A stretch of DNA of 64,000 nucleotides, from positions 36,647 through 100,646 of the IMG/VR virus record IMGVR_UViG_3300002835_000074; one strand, 5' to 3'. A program made the translations under genes and the position numbers. Below, piece by piece: positions 1 through 9,426 of this stretch (position 1 is the first letter of the stretch; each line of letters opens with the position of its first letter). Origin of the DNA: a virus. The notes below the pieces were generated by a model, which saw only the letters and a program-made list of their open reading frames with translations, did not search any database and had not been told where the DNA came from.

Positions 1-1
1 A

Positions 2-3000
2 ACAACTGCTGGATATGCAAAGACAGCAGGTGTCTCTACATATGCTTCTTCTGCTGGAATTGCAACTTATACTCCTACCGCAGGATTCTCAACGTATTCT
101 GGTCAAGCAGGTTTCTCCACTTATTCTGAAGTTTCTGGAATCGCTACATTTTCTGATTATGCGACTTCTGCTGGTGTAGCAACTTATGCCGCTTCTGCTG
201 GCGTAGCAACTTATGCACCAAAGGCTGGATTCTCTACATATTCTGGTCAAGCTGGGTTTTCAACCTACGCACAAATTTCTGGAATCTCTACGTTTTCTGG
301 TTATGCCACAAATGCAGGTGTGGCAACCTATGCTTTTGTAGCTGGTGTATCTACATATTCGGGCCAAGCAGGATTCTCAACGTATTCTGAAGTTGCTGGC
401 ATTGCAACATACGCTGAGGTTGCTGGTATTGCAACTTATGCTCCCCTATCTGGAATTTCAACTTCTGTTATTGGTGGAATTGCAGATCTGACAAGACTGT
501 CAGTAAGTGGAGTATCCACTCTAGGTGGTGGTCTTACTGTAAGTAAGGCACTAGATGCACAGAATATTTTTGTATCTGGTCTAAGCACATTCTCTGGCAA
601 CGTATCATTTGGTGCCTCTGCATACTTTGGTGATAATGATAGATTGTATTTTGGAAACACTCCATCTTTGGATATTTATCATTCATCTGGTCAATCCTAC
701 ATTAGGGATATTGGTGCTGGTAATTTAAGATTGGAAACTAATGGTGCTGCAGTTGTTATTGCAACCACTGAGGGTGAAACTATGGGTTCATTCATAAGGA
801 ATGGATCAGTAGAACTCTATTACGATAATTCCAAAAAGTTAGAAACTGTTGCAACTGGTTCGACTGTTTATGGAACTCAGTTTGCCAATCAACTTTCAAT
901 TACTGGTGTTTCAACATTTGCTGATAATCTTGATATTGGTGATAACGAACTAAGATTTGACTATGGGGTAGCAACTCCTACTGGGTCAATCATTAGAACT
1001 TCTGTAGTATCAAAGGATGTTGATATTTTCAGAGTCAATGGTCTTGCTAATGGTATAAGTGGAAATAGTGCAGACTATGGATTTAATATTAAGTATTTTG
1101 GAACAAGAGGTGGTAACAATAAGTCTTTATCTATTTTATCTGATAACCAAACTGGGGCTCAAGTAGAAGCAATTTCAATTCTTCAGGATGGAAAAGTTGG
1201 TATTGGCACAAGCCTTGCAACTACAGAACTTGATGTTTATGGAGAAGTAAGAACTCAAGATCTTACTGTTCTTTCTAATGCAACTTTTGCTGGAGTAAGT
1301 ATTTCTGATGCCCTTGGAGGATCTCTTAATGTAACTGGTATTGCCACATTCGGAACAGACATCTATGTCGGTCAATACATTTATCGCTATCAAGATATTT
1401 CTGATGATACTTTTATTAGATTAACGGAAGATAGAATCAGAATCAATGCTGGTGGAGTTCAATTAGTTGATATTTTTGAAGGAGCACAAGATTATGTAAA
1501 ACTTGGAGATGGATCTGATGTTGATATCAACTTAAATGATGATGTATTCGTTGAAGGTTTGACTGGTTATGTTGGTATTAATACAACATTACCATCTAGA
1601 CATTTAGATGTTGCTGGTGCAATCAGACTTCAGGGAGCACTTTACGATAAGAATAATCAAGCTGGAACAAGTGGTCAGGTTCTTATCTCAACTGCAGATG
1701 GCATTGATTGGGTAGATGGTGCTCCTGCAAATGCAATCACAGGTATTACAATTCAAGATGAAGGTGTTCAGGTAGGAACTCTTGGAGCTGTAACGATTGT
1801 CAATTTCGTTGGTAGTGGAATTACTGCCAGCTCTTCTGGAAATATTTCAACAATCACTGTTCAGGCAACCACTGCTGCAGGTAGTAACCAGCAAGTCCAA
1901 TATAATGATAACGGAATTTTTGCTGGTGCTGCAACTCTTGTTTATGATTCTGCAGCAAATCGTGTTGGTGTTGGAACCAATGTGATGAACAGAACCCTCA
2001 CCGTAAATGGTGAGGCTGGAATTTCAAGTAATGTTTATGGTTATCGTTTCTTTGCAACTGAGACCATTCCAAGTGCAACCAATGAACTTGTAACGAAGAA
2101 CTATCTGGACAACTTCCAGTCTGCGATTACAATTCAGAAGTCTGTGTCTGTTGCAACGACTTCAAATCTTTCTTCATATTATGATAATGGTTTTGCTGGA
2201 GTTGGAGCAAAGCTGTGGGGTGTTGGGATTGGAACACTTATAGTTGATGGTGTTACATCTATATTTGATGAAAGAATTCTTGTTAAAGATCAAACGAATT
2301 TATTTGAAAATGGTATTTACAACATCACAAGAGCTGGTAGTGGATCTACTTCTTGGGAATTAGTCAGAGATGCAAATTATGATGAAGATGCTGAAATTGC
2401 TCCTGGTGACTTTACATTCATTGGTGATGGTGTAATTAATGGCGGCACTGGTTGGGTTCATATCACAAGGGGTAATGTCGGTGTTGGTACATCGGCATTA
2501 GAATGGACACAATTCACAGCTCCAACTCAAACTCTTGCTGGTGCTGGTCTTTATAATAGTCTTGTCACTGAACTGGCTGTCGGTACAGCAAGTACATCAA
2601 GAATTGTTGTTAATGCTGACGATATTGATTTAGCAACTGTTGCAACTTCTAAGTCTTCACTAACAAGCGGTGATACTTCTTTTGTTACTCAAATTAATGT
2701 TGATTCTTATGGAAGAGTAACTGGCGTTATTACAAGCAATACTCATACATTTGCAACTGATACTACAAAAGGTATTGCTGCATTTGATGCAACTAATTTA
2801 ACGGTTTCTTCGGGAATTGTATCTGTTGCTCAAACTCCAAAACTCACTGGAGTAAATGTCAGTGGAATCAGCACTCTTGGAATTACAACAACTACAGTAT
2901 TACATGCTTCACAGTTTAGTTCTGCTGGATTAATTACTGCCTTTAGTGGAGTTGCATTTAAGGGACCACTTTATGATACTGTTAATCAAGTTGGAACAAC

Positions 3001-6000
3001 GACTTCAGTTCTTACCTCTACAGGAGTTGGAGTAACCTGGTCGCTGATTGAAGAAGTTGCTCTCCAAGGTCGCCAGGGTGTTCAAGGTGTCCAAGGCACT
3101 CAAGGTGTTCAGGGTGTTCAAGGCGTTCAAGGTCAGCAGGGTCTTCAAGGTCGTCAGGGTGTCCAAGGCACTCAAGGAACCCAAGGTACTCAGGGTGTTC
3201 AAGGTATTCAGGGTGAGCAAGGTACTCAAGGTGTTCAAGGTATTCAGGGTGAGCAAGGAACTCAGGGTATTACTGGCGCTCAAGGTGTTCAGGGCGTTCA
3301 AGGCACTCAAGGTCGTCAAGGTATCCAAGGTGTTCAAGGTACTCAAGGTACTCAAGGTACTCAAGGCATCCAAGGCGTTCAGGGTGAGCAAGGTACTCAG
3401 GGTATTCAGGGTACTCAAGGTATTCAAGGAACTCAGGGTCGTCAGGGAATCCAGGGTGTTCAAGGAACTCAAGGTGAGCAGGGTCTTCAAGGCGAACAAG
3501 GAACTCAAGGTCTTCAGGGTCGCCAAGGTATTCAGGGTCGCCAAGGTATTCAGGGTGATGTAGGTACTCAAGGAACTGATGGTGCTCAAGGTGTTCAGGG
3601 TCGTCAAGGTGTTCAGGGTGTTCAAGGTCGCCAAGGTACTCAAGGAACAGTAGGAGACCAAGGAACTCAAGGCATTCAGGGTGAGCAGGGAGTACAGGGG
3701 ACACAAGGTATTCAAGGATATCAAGGTATCCAAGGTATTTCTGGAAACAAGGGTGGTGTTAATTATCAATTTAGTACAACTACAACAAATTCTGACCCAG
3801 GCACTGGATTCATCAGGTATAACAGCGGAACAATTGGATCAGTAAATGCAATTTATATTGATAACCAAGATTATTATTCAAACTTACAAACTGGTTGGTA
3901 TGGAATCTGGGATGATTCAACAAGTACTGTCAAGGGATACTTAGTAATTACATCAGCTTCTCCAACTGGAACAATAGTTAATGTATGGCAAATTGATTCA
4001 GTAACTAATAGTACTGGTTACTATACTATTGGTGTTACCTTTATTTCTGGAACTTTACCTTCTAACAATGAACTACTTTCTGTAGAATTTAGTAGAACAG
4101 GTGATCTTGGTCAGCAAGGAATTCAAGGTGTCCAAGGCACACAAGGTCGTCAAGGTATTCAGGGTATTCAAGGTAATTTTGGAGAACAAGGTGTTCAGGG
4201 AACTCAGGGGACACAAGGTGAGCAAGGTATCCAGGGTGTTCAAGGAAGACAGGGGGCTCAAGGAATCCAAGGTGAGCAAGGCACTCAAGGTCGTCAAGGT
4301 ATTCAAGGTGTTCAAGGTGTTCAGGGTCTATTAGGTACTCAAGGTACAGTAGGTCAGCAGGGAACACAAGGAACCACTGGTGGTCAGGGTATTCAGGGCA
4401 TCCAAGGAACGACTGGTCAGCAGGGTGCTCAAGGTATTAAAGGTGAGCAAGGTGTTCAGGGAATTACAGGTGCCCAAGGAACCACAGGAGCTCAAGGTAT
4501 TCAAGGATTCCAAGGTGTAACAGGTTCTCAAGGAACAGTTGGAACTCAGGGTACAGTTGGTGGTCAGGGTATTCAAGGAACTCAAGGTGTTCAAGGTGTT
4601 CAAGGTGATCAAGGTATTCAGGGTCGCCAGGGTCTTCAGGGTATCACTGGAGATACTGGAGCTCAGGGTGTTCAAGGTCGCCAAGGTACTCAGGGAACTG
4701 ATGGTTCTCAAGGATTCCAAGGTGTTCAAGGTCGTCAAGGCACACAAGGAACTACTGGTGAGCAGGGTGTTCAAGGTGTTCAGGGAACACTTGGAAATCA
4801 AGGTGTTCAGGGTATTCAAGGCGTCTTAGGTGCTCAAGGAACTGCTGGTGCAAATGGCACCCAAGGTTCTCAAGGATTACAAGGCAGACAGGGTATTGAT
4901 GGTGCAACTGGTGCTCAGGGTGTTCAAGGTCGTCAAGGAATCCAGGGAGTTCAAGGAACTCAGGGTATTCAGGGACAGACTGGAACTCAAGGTACTCAGG
5001 GTATTCAGGGACAGACTGGAACTCAAGGTACTCAGGGTATTCAGGGTATTTCTGGAACTTTGGGAACTCAGGGTGCTCAAGGTATTCAGGGTAGGCAAGG
5101 TATTCAAGGCACAACTGGAACACAAGGAACCACTGGTTCTCAAGGAACGCAAGGAACCACTGGTTCTCAAGGAGTACAAGGTATTACTGGAACTCGTGGT
5201 GGTTCCGATTGGACTCCTGTTCTTGTTAATGTAACTCAATCTACTACAGACTCTTCAACATTCACAAAGACTGGTGGCACAAACGCTTCTTGGGATTCCT
5301 CAGTCTATTCTGTTCAGGGATATGTTCTTGGTGTCTATGCAACCGCAAGAATATCTTCAACAACTGGTTTTGCAATGTTTGGTCTTAACTCAGACCCAAC
5401 AACTGATACTAGTTTCTCATCGATTGATTATGCTTTCTACTTTGATAATGGAACAGTCTCAATTTATGAGGGTGGAACTTCTGTTTATTCGTCAGGAACA
5501 TACACTGCTACGGATACTGCATACGTTCTTTATGATGGAACAACCGTTCGCTATTATCTGAATGGAACTCTACTGAGACAAGTTAATCGCTCTCCAGGAA
5601 GTGCTTTATTCCTTGATAGCTCAATTTATACTTCAAACCTTGCATTCAATAATCTTGCCTTTGGACCTATGGGTTCGCAAGGTATTCAAGGTGTTCAGGG
5701 TACTCAGGGTATTACTGGTGCTCAAGGTATCCAAGGAATTACAGGTCCTCAAGGGACTCAAGGTATTCAGGGTCGGCAGGGAATTCAAGGTTTTCAGGGG
5801 ACCACAGGACCTCAGGGTATTCAAGGTAATAATGGAACTCAAGGAACTCAGGGCACTCAAGGTCTAATTGGACCTTCGAATGCAATTCTATCGATAGATG
5901 ATACTTCGACCACGACTCTATATCCTGTCATGGTCTCAACTCTTGGGTCTAATGCAACACCTAAGAGTAGATCAACTGCGACTGCATTTGCGTTTAATGC

Positions 6001-6910
6001 AAGCACTAATGTTTTGAGTGTTGCTAACATTGCTGCATCAAACCACTATGACTTCACTGGAACTTACAATATTAACTTAGGTTCTGGTGGCACTGAAGGT
6101 CGTGGTCTTGTCGCTGGTTATTCTGGTGGTTCTTATGGTGGTATTGGTTATAACGTAAGGCATACTACAACTAGTGGATCTTATATTGCTCCAGGAACCG
6201 ATACCTCCTCATATTTACTATTCAACCAAGGATTTACATTCTATAATGCTGCTGCAGGATCTGCTGGTAGATCACTTTCTTACACAACACTTGGTTTATT
6301 AACTTCTTCTGGTAATTTTGGGCAACCTGTAGGTGGATCTTTCCATAGAGTCGCATATACTTCAGCGGATAATAGTTACTCTGGAACCTTCTGGTGGAAT
6401 GGTATTGCTTTTGGAAATAATGGTGACAACTACCTTGTTGCTGGTAGAACAGCAGTTGGAGGTAGATTTAGATTCTATACAAACAACACAAGTGATATTA
6501 CAAGCAATACAACTCCAGGGGGAACTCTTGCAGTTACCATGGATAATGCTGGTGATACTATTATTGAACAAAATATCCAACTCAAGAATAGACTTCGTGA
6601 TGGAACAAACAGTGCAGGAACTTCAGGACAACTTCTATCCTCAACGGGAACGGGAACCGTTTGGGTAAATAATACGGGCACAAACGCCTATCATTATTTG
6701 GCTATAAATACTGATAAGAATGATGTTTCTGATTATGGAAACCTCAGATTGACTGCAATTACAGGTTCTGATACTTATGAAGCAAATGACACTAACCCAC
6801 TTGTTCGTGATACAAGAGCACCAATCCTTGCCGATTTCTTTGCTCTTACAGCATCCATATCAATGTCCATCAGTTCGACTGGATACTTACAAGTAACGAC
6901 AGCGGTATAA
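2..6910 (+). CDS. Giant collagen-like tail fibre / adhesin (5'-truncated)
   Basis: The reading frame is already open at base 2 and has no stop before TAA at 6908-6910, so the gene begins outside the window; 2302 residues are visible. The order is: a nonapeptide-repeat stretch (to about base 466); beta-rich fibre segments with two copies of the VGIGT-type module (near 1195 and 1570); a beta-strand region to about 3060; collagen-like tract 1 (3067-3755); a globular insert (3756-4100); collagen-like tract 2 (4108-5205); a concanavalin/lectin-like insert (5206-5670); a short third collagen tract; and a roughly 340-residue C-terminal head, likely the receptor-binding or trimerising part. Collagen triplets are mostly Gly-X-Gln. 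It leads a co-directional block of adhesin genes. Known: cyanomyoviruses carry long fibres of this style. Inference: distal tail fibre contacting the host surface. Confidence 0.85.
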   Translation, partial: TTAGYAKTAGVSTYASSAGIATYTPTAGFSTYSGQAGFSTYSEVSGIATFSDYATSAGVATYAASAGVATYAPKAGFSTYSGQAGFSTYAQISGISTFSGYATNAGVATYAFVAGVSTYSGQAGFSTYSEVAGIATYAEVAGIATYAPLSGISTSVIGGIADLTRLSVSGVSTLGGGLTVSKALDAQNIFVSGLSTFSGNVSFGASAYFGDNDRLYFGNTPSLDIYHSSGQSYIRDIGAGNLRLETNGAAVVIATTEGETMGSFIRNGSVELYYDNSKKLETVATGSTVYGTQFANQLSITGVSTFADNLDIGDNELRFDYGVATPTGSIIRTSVVSKDVDIFRVNGLANGISGNSADYGFNIKYFGTRGGNNKSLSILSDNQTGAQVEAISILQDGKVGIGTSLATTELDVYGEVRTQDLTVLSNATFAGVSISDALGGSLNVTGIATFGTDIYVGQYIYRYQDISDDTFIRLTEDRIRINAGGVQLVDIFEGAQDYVKLGDGSDVDINLNDDVFVEGLTGYVGINTTLPSRHLDVAGAIRLQGALYDKNNQAGTSGQVLISTADGIDWVDGAPANAITGITIQDEGVQVGTLGAVTIVNFVGSGITASSSGNISTITVQATTAAGSNQQVQYNDNGIFAGAATLVYDSAANRVGVGTNVMNRTLTVNGEAGISSNVYGYRFFATETIPSATNELVTKNYLDNFQSAITIQKSVSVATTSNLSSYYDNGFAGVGAKLWGVGIGTLIVDGVTSIFDERILVKDQTNLFENGIYNITRAGSGSTSWELVRDANYDEDAEIAPGDFTFIGDGVINGGTGWVHITRGNVGVGTSALEWTQFTAPTQTLAGAGLYNSLVTELAVGTASTSRIVVNADDIDLATVATSKSSLTSGDTSFVTQINVDSYGRVTGVITSNTHTFATDTTKGIAAFDATNLTVSSGIVSVAQTPKLTGVNVSGISTLGITTTTVLHASQFSSAGLITAFSGVAFKGPLYDTVNQVGTTTSVLTSTGVGVTWSLIEEVALQGRQGVQGVQGTQGVQGVQGVQGQQGLQGRQGVQGTQGTQGTQGVQGIQGEQGTQGVQGIQGEQGTQGITGAQGVQGVQGTQGRQGIQGVQGTQGTQGTQGIQGVQGEQGTQGIQGTQGIQGTQGRQGIQGVQGTQGEQGLQGEQGTQGLQGRQGIQGRQGIQGDVGTQGTDGAQGVQGRQGVQGVQGRQGTQGTVGDQGTQGIQGEQGVQGTQGIQGYQGIQGISGNKGGVNYQFSTTTTNSDPGTGFIRYNSGTIGSVNAIYIDNQDYYSNLQTGWYGIWDDSTSTVKGYLVITSASPTGTIVNVWQIDSVTNSTGYYTIGVTFISGTLPSNNELLSVEFSRTGDLGQQGIQGVQGTQGRQGIQGIQGNFGEQGVQGTQGTQGEQGIQGVQGRQGAQGIQGEQGTQGRQGIQGVQGVQGLLGTQGTVGQQGTQGTTGGQGIQGIQGTTGQQGAQGIKGEQGVQGITGAQGTTGAQGIQGFQGVTGSQGTVGTQGTVGGQGIQGTQGVQGVQGDQGIQGRQGLQGITGDTGAQGVQGRQGTQGTDGSQGFQGVQGRQGTQGTTGEQGVQGVQGTLGNQGVQGIQGVLGAQGTAGANGTQGSQGLQGRQGIDGATGAQGVQGRQGIQGVQGTQGIQGQTGTQGTQGIQGQTGTQGTQGIQGISGTLGTQGAQGIQGRQGIQGTTGTQGTTGSQGTQGTTGSQGVQGITGTRGGSDWTPVLVNVTQSTTDSSTFTKTGGTNASWDSSVYSVQGYVLGVYATARISSTTGFAMFGLNSDPTTDTSFSSIDYAFYFDNGTVSIYEGGTSVYSSGTYTATDTAYVLYDGTTVRYYLNGTLLRQVNRSPGSALFLDSSIYTSNLAFNNLAFGPMGSQGIQGVQGTQGITGAQGIQGITGPQGTQGIQGRQGIQGFQGTTGPQGIQGNNGTQGTQGTQGLIGPSNAILSIDDTSTTTLYPVMVSTLGSNATPKSRSTATAFAFNASTNVLSVANIAASNHYDFTGTYNINLGSGGTEGRGLVAGYSGGSYGGIGYNVRHTTTSGSYIAPGTDTSSYLLFNQGFTFYNAAAGSAGRSLSYTTLGLLTSSGNFGQPVGGSFHRVAYTSADNSYSGTFWWNGIAFGNNGDNYLVAGRTAVGGRFRFYTNNTSDITSNTTPGGTLAVTMDNAGDTIIEQNIQLKNRLRDGTNSAGTSGQLLSSTGTGTVWVNNTGTNAYHYLAINTDKNDVSDYGNLRLTAITGSDTYEANDTNPLVRDTRAPILADFFALTASISMSISSTGYLQVTTAV
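26..466 (+). repeat. Nonapeptide (27-nt) repeat array in fibre gene
   Basis: About sixteen in-frame copies of a nine-residue unit of the form Ala/Ser-Gly-(V/I/F)-(A/S)-Thr-(Y/F)-x-x-x follow one another, with two units extended to twelve residues. The period is 27 nt, and third-position variation shows the copies are not recent identical duplications. The array runs off the left edge, so its full length is unknown. The regular Gly and Tyr/Thr spacing suggests a repetitive beta shaft, for example a beta-helix or triple beta-spiral. Confidence 0.8.
3067..3755 (+). repeat. Collagen-like Gly-X-Gln tract 1
   Basis: About 230 residues of uninterrupted Gly-X-Y triplets, with Gln in most Y positions and Val, Ile, Thr, Arg, Glu or Leu in X. 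Prolines are absent. At DNA level it is a degenerate 9-bp and 18-bp repeat (GGTGTTCAA-type units). Expected to form a collagen-type triple-helical shaft. Confidence 0.9.
4108..5205 (+). repeat. Collagen-like Gly-X-Gln tract 2
   Basis: About 365 residues of Gly-X-Y triplets, again dominated by Gln in Y, with more Gly-Thr-Thr/Thr-Gly units than tract 1. A nearly exact tandem duplication is visible at about 4963-5048, where the unit encoding GIQGQTGTQGTQ occurs twice in succession. That shows ongoing length change by repeat slippage. Confidence 0.9.
5671..5880 (+). repeat. Collagen-like tract 3
   Basis: About 68 residues of Gly-X-Y triplets separating the lectin-like insert from the C-terminal head of the fibre. 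It includes a few Gly-Pro-Gln units. Confidence 0.85.
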
Positions 6911-6914
6911 TAAT

Positions 6915-9413
6915 ATGGCAATTACAACAAGTATTATTGGAAAAGTTAGGTATAATGTTAGAGGTGAATATAATACCTCATCATCATATACCGTAGATGA
7001 TATCGTAACTTATGTTGGTTCCCAATATCTTTGTAAGACAGCAAACTCTAGTGGTTCTCAAGTTCCAGGAGTTGCTTCTTCAGCAATTTGGGAAAAACTT
7101 TCTGGTTTGACAAGAGAAAGGGGCGAATGGAATTCTGGAACGGCATATCAATTAAATGATATTGTAACTGTATATCCAGAATATGCATACAACTCTATAT
7201 GGAAATACTATGATACCTATACTTATATTTGTAAGCAAGCAAATACAAACTATAACCCACTGACAAACGATGGTACTCAATGGGCATTATTATCTGAAGG
7301 TGGAATGTATCGAAAGAATGCATTCCTCGCGGGGATGAATGAGGGATATACTCCACCCTACAAGCCACTGTGGAATGCAAGAAGTCAGTCAGTTATTGGA
7401 ACAATCAATACCGTTTTCTACAACACTGCAGGGTCTTTAATTAGAGAAACAAATACTGTTAATGGTAGAACAGGAAGTCCAAGCACTGCTATGTTAAGAT
7501 TGACTGCTTCTGGTGGTGGTGGAAGTGGGTTTGTTGGTGTTGCCCATGTTAATGCTGCAACTCTAGCTGTTTTTCAATGTGATATTATTGATCCTGGAAG
7601 TGGTTATACTTCAACTCCAACCATCAGTGTAGATACAACTGTTACAGGATACACTGGTGTTTATGGTGGTGGTGCATTACCAACATTTGGTTGTAACGTC
7701 ACGACTAACTCAACTGATGGTGCAACAGGAAGAACAGTTTTAGTTGGAATGGGTGATAGTATTGGACCTGCTAAGGCGTATGGAACGCACCAGTGTAGAT
7801 ACAATATGCGATATGTAAATCGCAGACATCAATTCGTAAATATTGGAGAAAGTGTTTATACATCTGGAGGCACTTCCACAGATGGTCAGAGTCCAACCGA
7901 TAATATGTTGGCAATGGCTCAGTTTGTGAATCTTGATTATCTTGATGGTGTCTTACCAACTCCAGATGGTGAATATCCAAAAGTTATTCAAGTTGAAAGT
8001 GGTGGATATAATACATTAGTTCTTTTTAATAATGGCGAAGTTCATTATATGGGATATAATGGTAATGGAAATAGTGGAGGTAACTATACTAATAATTTCA
8101 CGCAACAACCAGTAAGATGTGGATATTTCAATATTAATATTTCTGGAACCACTGCTTTGAGGGGTAAGAGAGCAATTCGTATTGCTGCTGCATCTGGTGG
8201 AGATAACAACGAATCCCATGCAATGTATGCACTGATTGAAAATCCCACTGACGGAAGTAGAGAAATCTGGTCATGGGGATACAATGGTTATGGTCAATTA
8301 GGTCTTAATGATACCACTAACAGACAGGTTCCAACTCAGATTACTTTTAGTGCTGGTGTTTATGGTAGAGTTGTTTCAATCTGGGCAACTGGTGGAAACT
8401 ATGGACAACTGTATGTTCTAACTGATCTGGGCCACTTGTATGCATGTGGATACAATGGATATGGACAAATTGGAAATGGAAACACAACAAACCAATCAGT
8501 TCTCGTTCGTGTTGATGCCAATGATATTGGAACATTAACTGGAACCAACGGTAGGGTTAGAAAGTTCAGTATAAACGGTGGTGGTTCTCATGGAACTTGT
8601 GCTCTACTCAAAGGTAATGGCACAGTCTTTACTTGGGGATATAATGGTTATGGGGGTCTAGGGCACAACCATACCTTCAATACATATGTTCCTGTTCAGG
8701 TAAGAACAAGTGGGTACTCTGGTGCATCAAACCCTGTTAGCACATCAGGAAACAAAGGTACAGGACAAGGAACTGCATTTACTGACTGTATTGATGTTTG
8801 GCAACTAGGTGGAAACAGTCACATGTTCATGTACCTCACAAGGGGAAGTTCGATTATCAACAATACTTTATACTCTTGTGGTTATAATGGATATTATAAT
8901 TTAAGTATTTCTCAAAACAGTACAACCAATCAATCAACACTTCAAAACGTTCAAATTAATAATGGAAGTAACGCAACAAATGTAATGTCTGTGACTTCTA
9001 ATCAAGGTCATAGCAGTTCACACATTCAAGTTGCAATTTATCGTTATGACTCAACATTTGCTGCTAGAGCCAAGAACAATCTTGGTCAATGGTTCCATGG
9101 TGGATTTGATAATGGTGTATCTGGCAACTGTCAAAATGATTCTTATAATGCAAGAGGTGACCAAGATCCAAACAGAATTGATGCCAACTTTCGACTAAAA
9201 AATAATATGTATGAGCCTTATGCTGCATGGGGCAACTGGTTCTATGATGTATCTGGAACATCTGCTTCAAAGAATGGATTCTATGCAGACCTTAGAACTG
9301 GTCAAGTATTTGGGACACAAAATGGTAATACAGGTAATAATGGATATTGTGGAGGACTTGTATCACAAGGTGGTAGAGGCAATATAAATCACATTAGATA
9401 TACACACATGTAA
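6915..9413 (+). CDS. RCC1-repeat adhesin with carbohydrate-binding-like N-terminus (first of three)
   Basis: 832 residues. The N-terminus (about residues 10-135) holds two copies of a CBM5/12-like pattern: Gly-x-Tyr/Trp, then Tyr-x-x-x-Asp-Ile-Val, then Tyr-x-Cys-Lys and a closing Trp. A Gly-rich segment with a PGSGY-type repeat follows (about 195-255). From about 350 onward the protein has RCC1-type repeats marked by WGYNGYGQLG or close variants (e.g. IWSWGYNGYGQLG, LYACGYNGYGQIG, VFTWGYNGYGGLG), predicting a beta-propeller. There is no signal peptide, as expected for a virion protein. The gene starts 4 nt after the fibre stop with no obvious Shine-Dalgarno, so it may be translationally coupled. 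Inference: tail-associated host-glycan-binding adhesin. Confidence 0.8.
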   Translation: MAITTSIIGKVRYNVRGEYNTSSSYTVDDIVTYVGSQYLCKTANSSGSQVPGVASSAIWEKLSGLTRERGEWNSGTAYQLNDIVTVYPEYAYNSIWKYYDTYTYICKQANTNYNPLTNDGTQWALLSEGGMYRKNAFLAGMNEGYTPPYKPLWNARSQSVIGTINTVFYNTAGSLIRETNTVNGRTGSPSTAMLRLTASGGGGSGFVGVAHVNAATLAVFQCDIIDPGSGYTSTPTISVDTTVTGYTGVYGGGALPTFGCNVTTNSTDGATGRTVLVGMGDSIGPAKAYGTHQCRYNMRYVNRRHQFVNIGESVYTSGGTSTDGQSPTDNMLAMAQFVNLDYLDGVLPTPDGEYPKVIQVESGGYNTLVLFNNGEVHYMGYNGNGNSGGNYTNNFTQQPVRCGYFNINISGTTALRGKRAIRIAAASGGDNNESHAMYALIENPTDGSREIWSWGYNGYGQLGLNDTTNRQVPTQITFSAGVYGRVVSIWATGGNYGQLYVLTDLGHLYACGYNGYGQIGNGNTTNQSVLVRVDANDIGTLTGTNGRVRKFSINGGGSHGTCALLKGNGTVFTWGYNGYGGLGHNHTFNTYVPVQVRTSGYSGASNPVSTSGNKGTGQGTAFTDCIDVWQLGGNSHMFMYLTRGSSIINNTLYSCGYNGYYNLSISQNSTTNQSTLQNVQINNGSNATNVMSVTSNQGHSSSHIQVAIYRYDSTFAARAKNNLGQWFHGGFDNGVSGNCQNDSYNARGDQDPNRIDANFRLKNNMYEPYAAWGNWFYDVSGTSASKNGFYADLRTGQVFGTQNGNTGNNGYCGGLVSQGGRGNINHIRYTHM

Positions 9414-9426
9414 GGAGGTATAAATC

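Noticed and set aside
3048-3563. Plus-strand Lys/Val/Phe-rich frames inside the collagen tracts (also 4101-4334, 4539-4829, 45547-46011)
   Set aside because: Same cause: the second frame of GGTGTTCAAGG-type units. The collagen frame is the coding one because it continues into ordinary domains.
3005-3769. Long minus-strand frame opposite collagen tract 1 (and similar frames at 4331-4819, 4877-5239, 45195-46055), rich in Asn-Thr-Leu repeats
   Set aside because: The 9-bp collagen repeat has no stop in several frames, so long open frames arise automatically. They have no ribosome binding sites and simply mirror the repeat.
3067-5205. CRISPR-like short repeats
   Set aside because: The repeats are in-frame coding triplets without unique spacers or constant repeat length.
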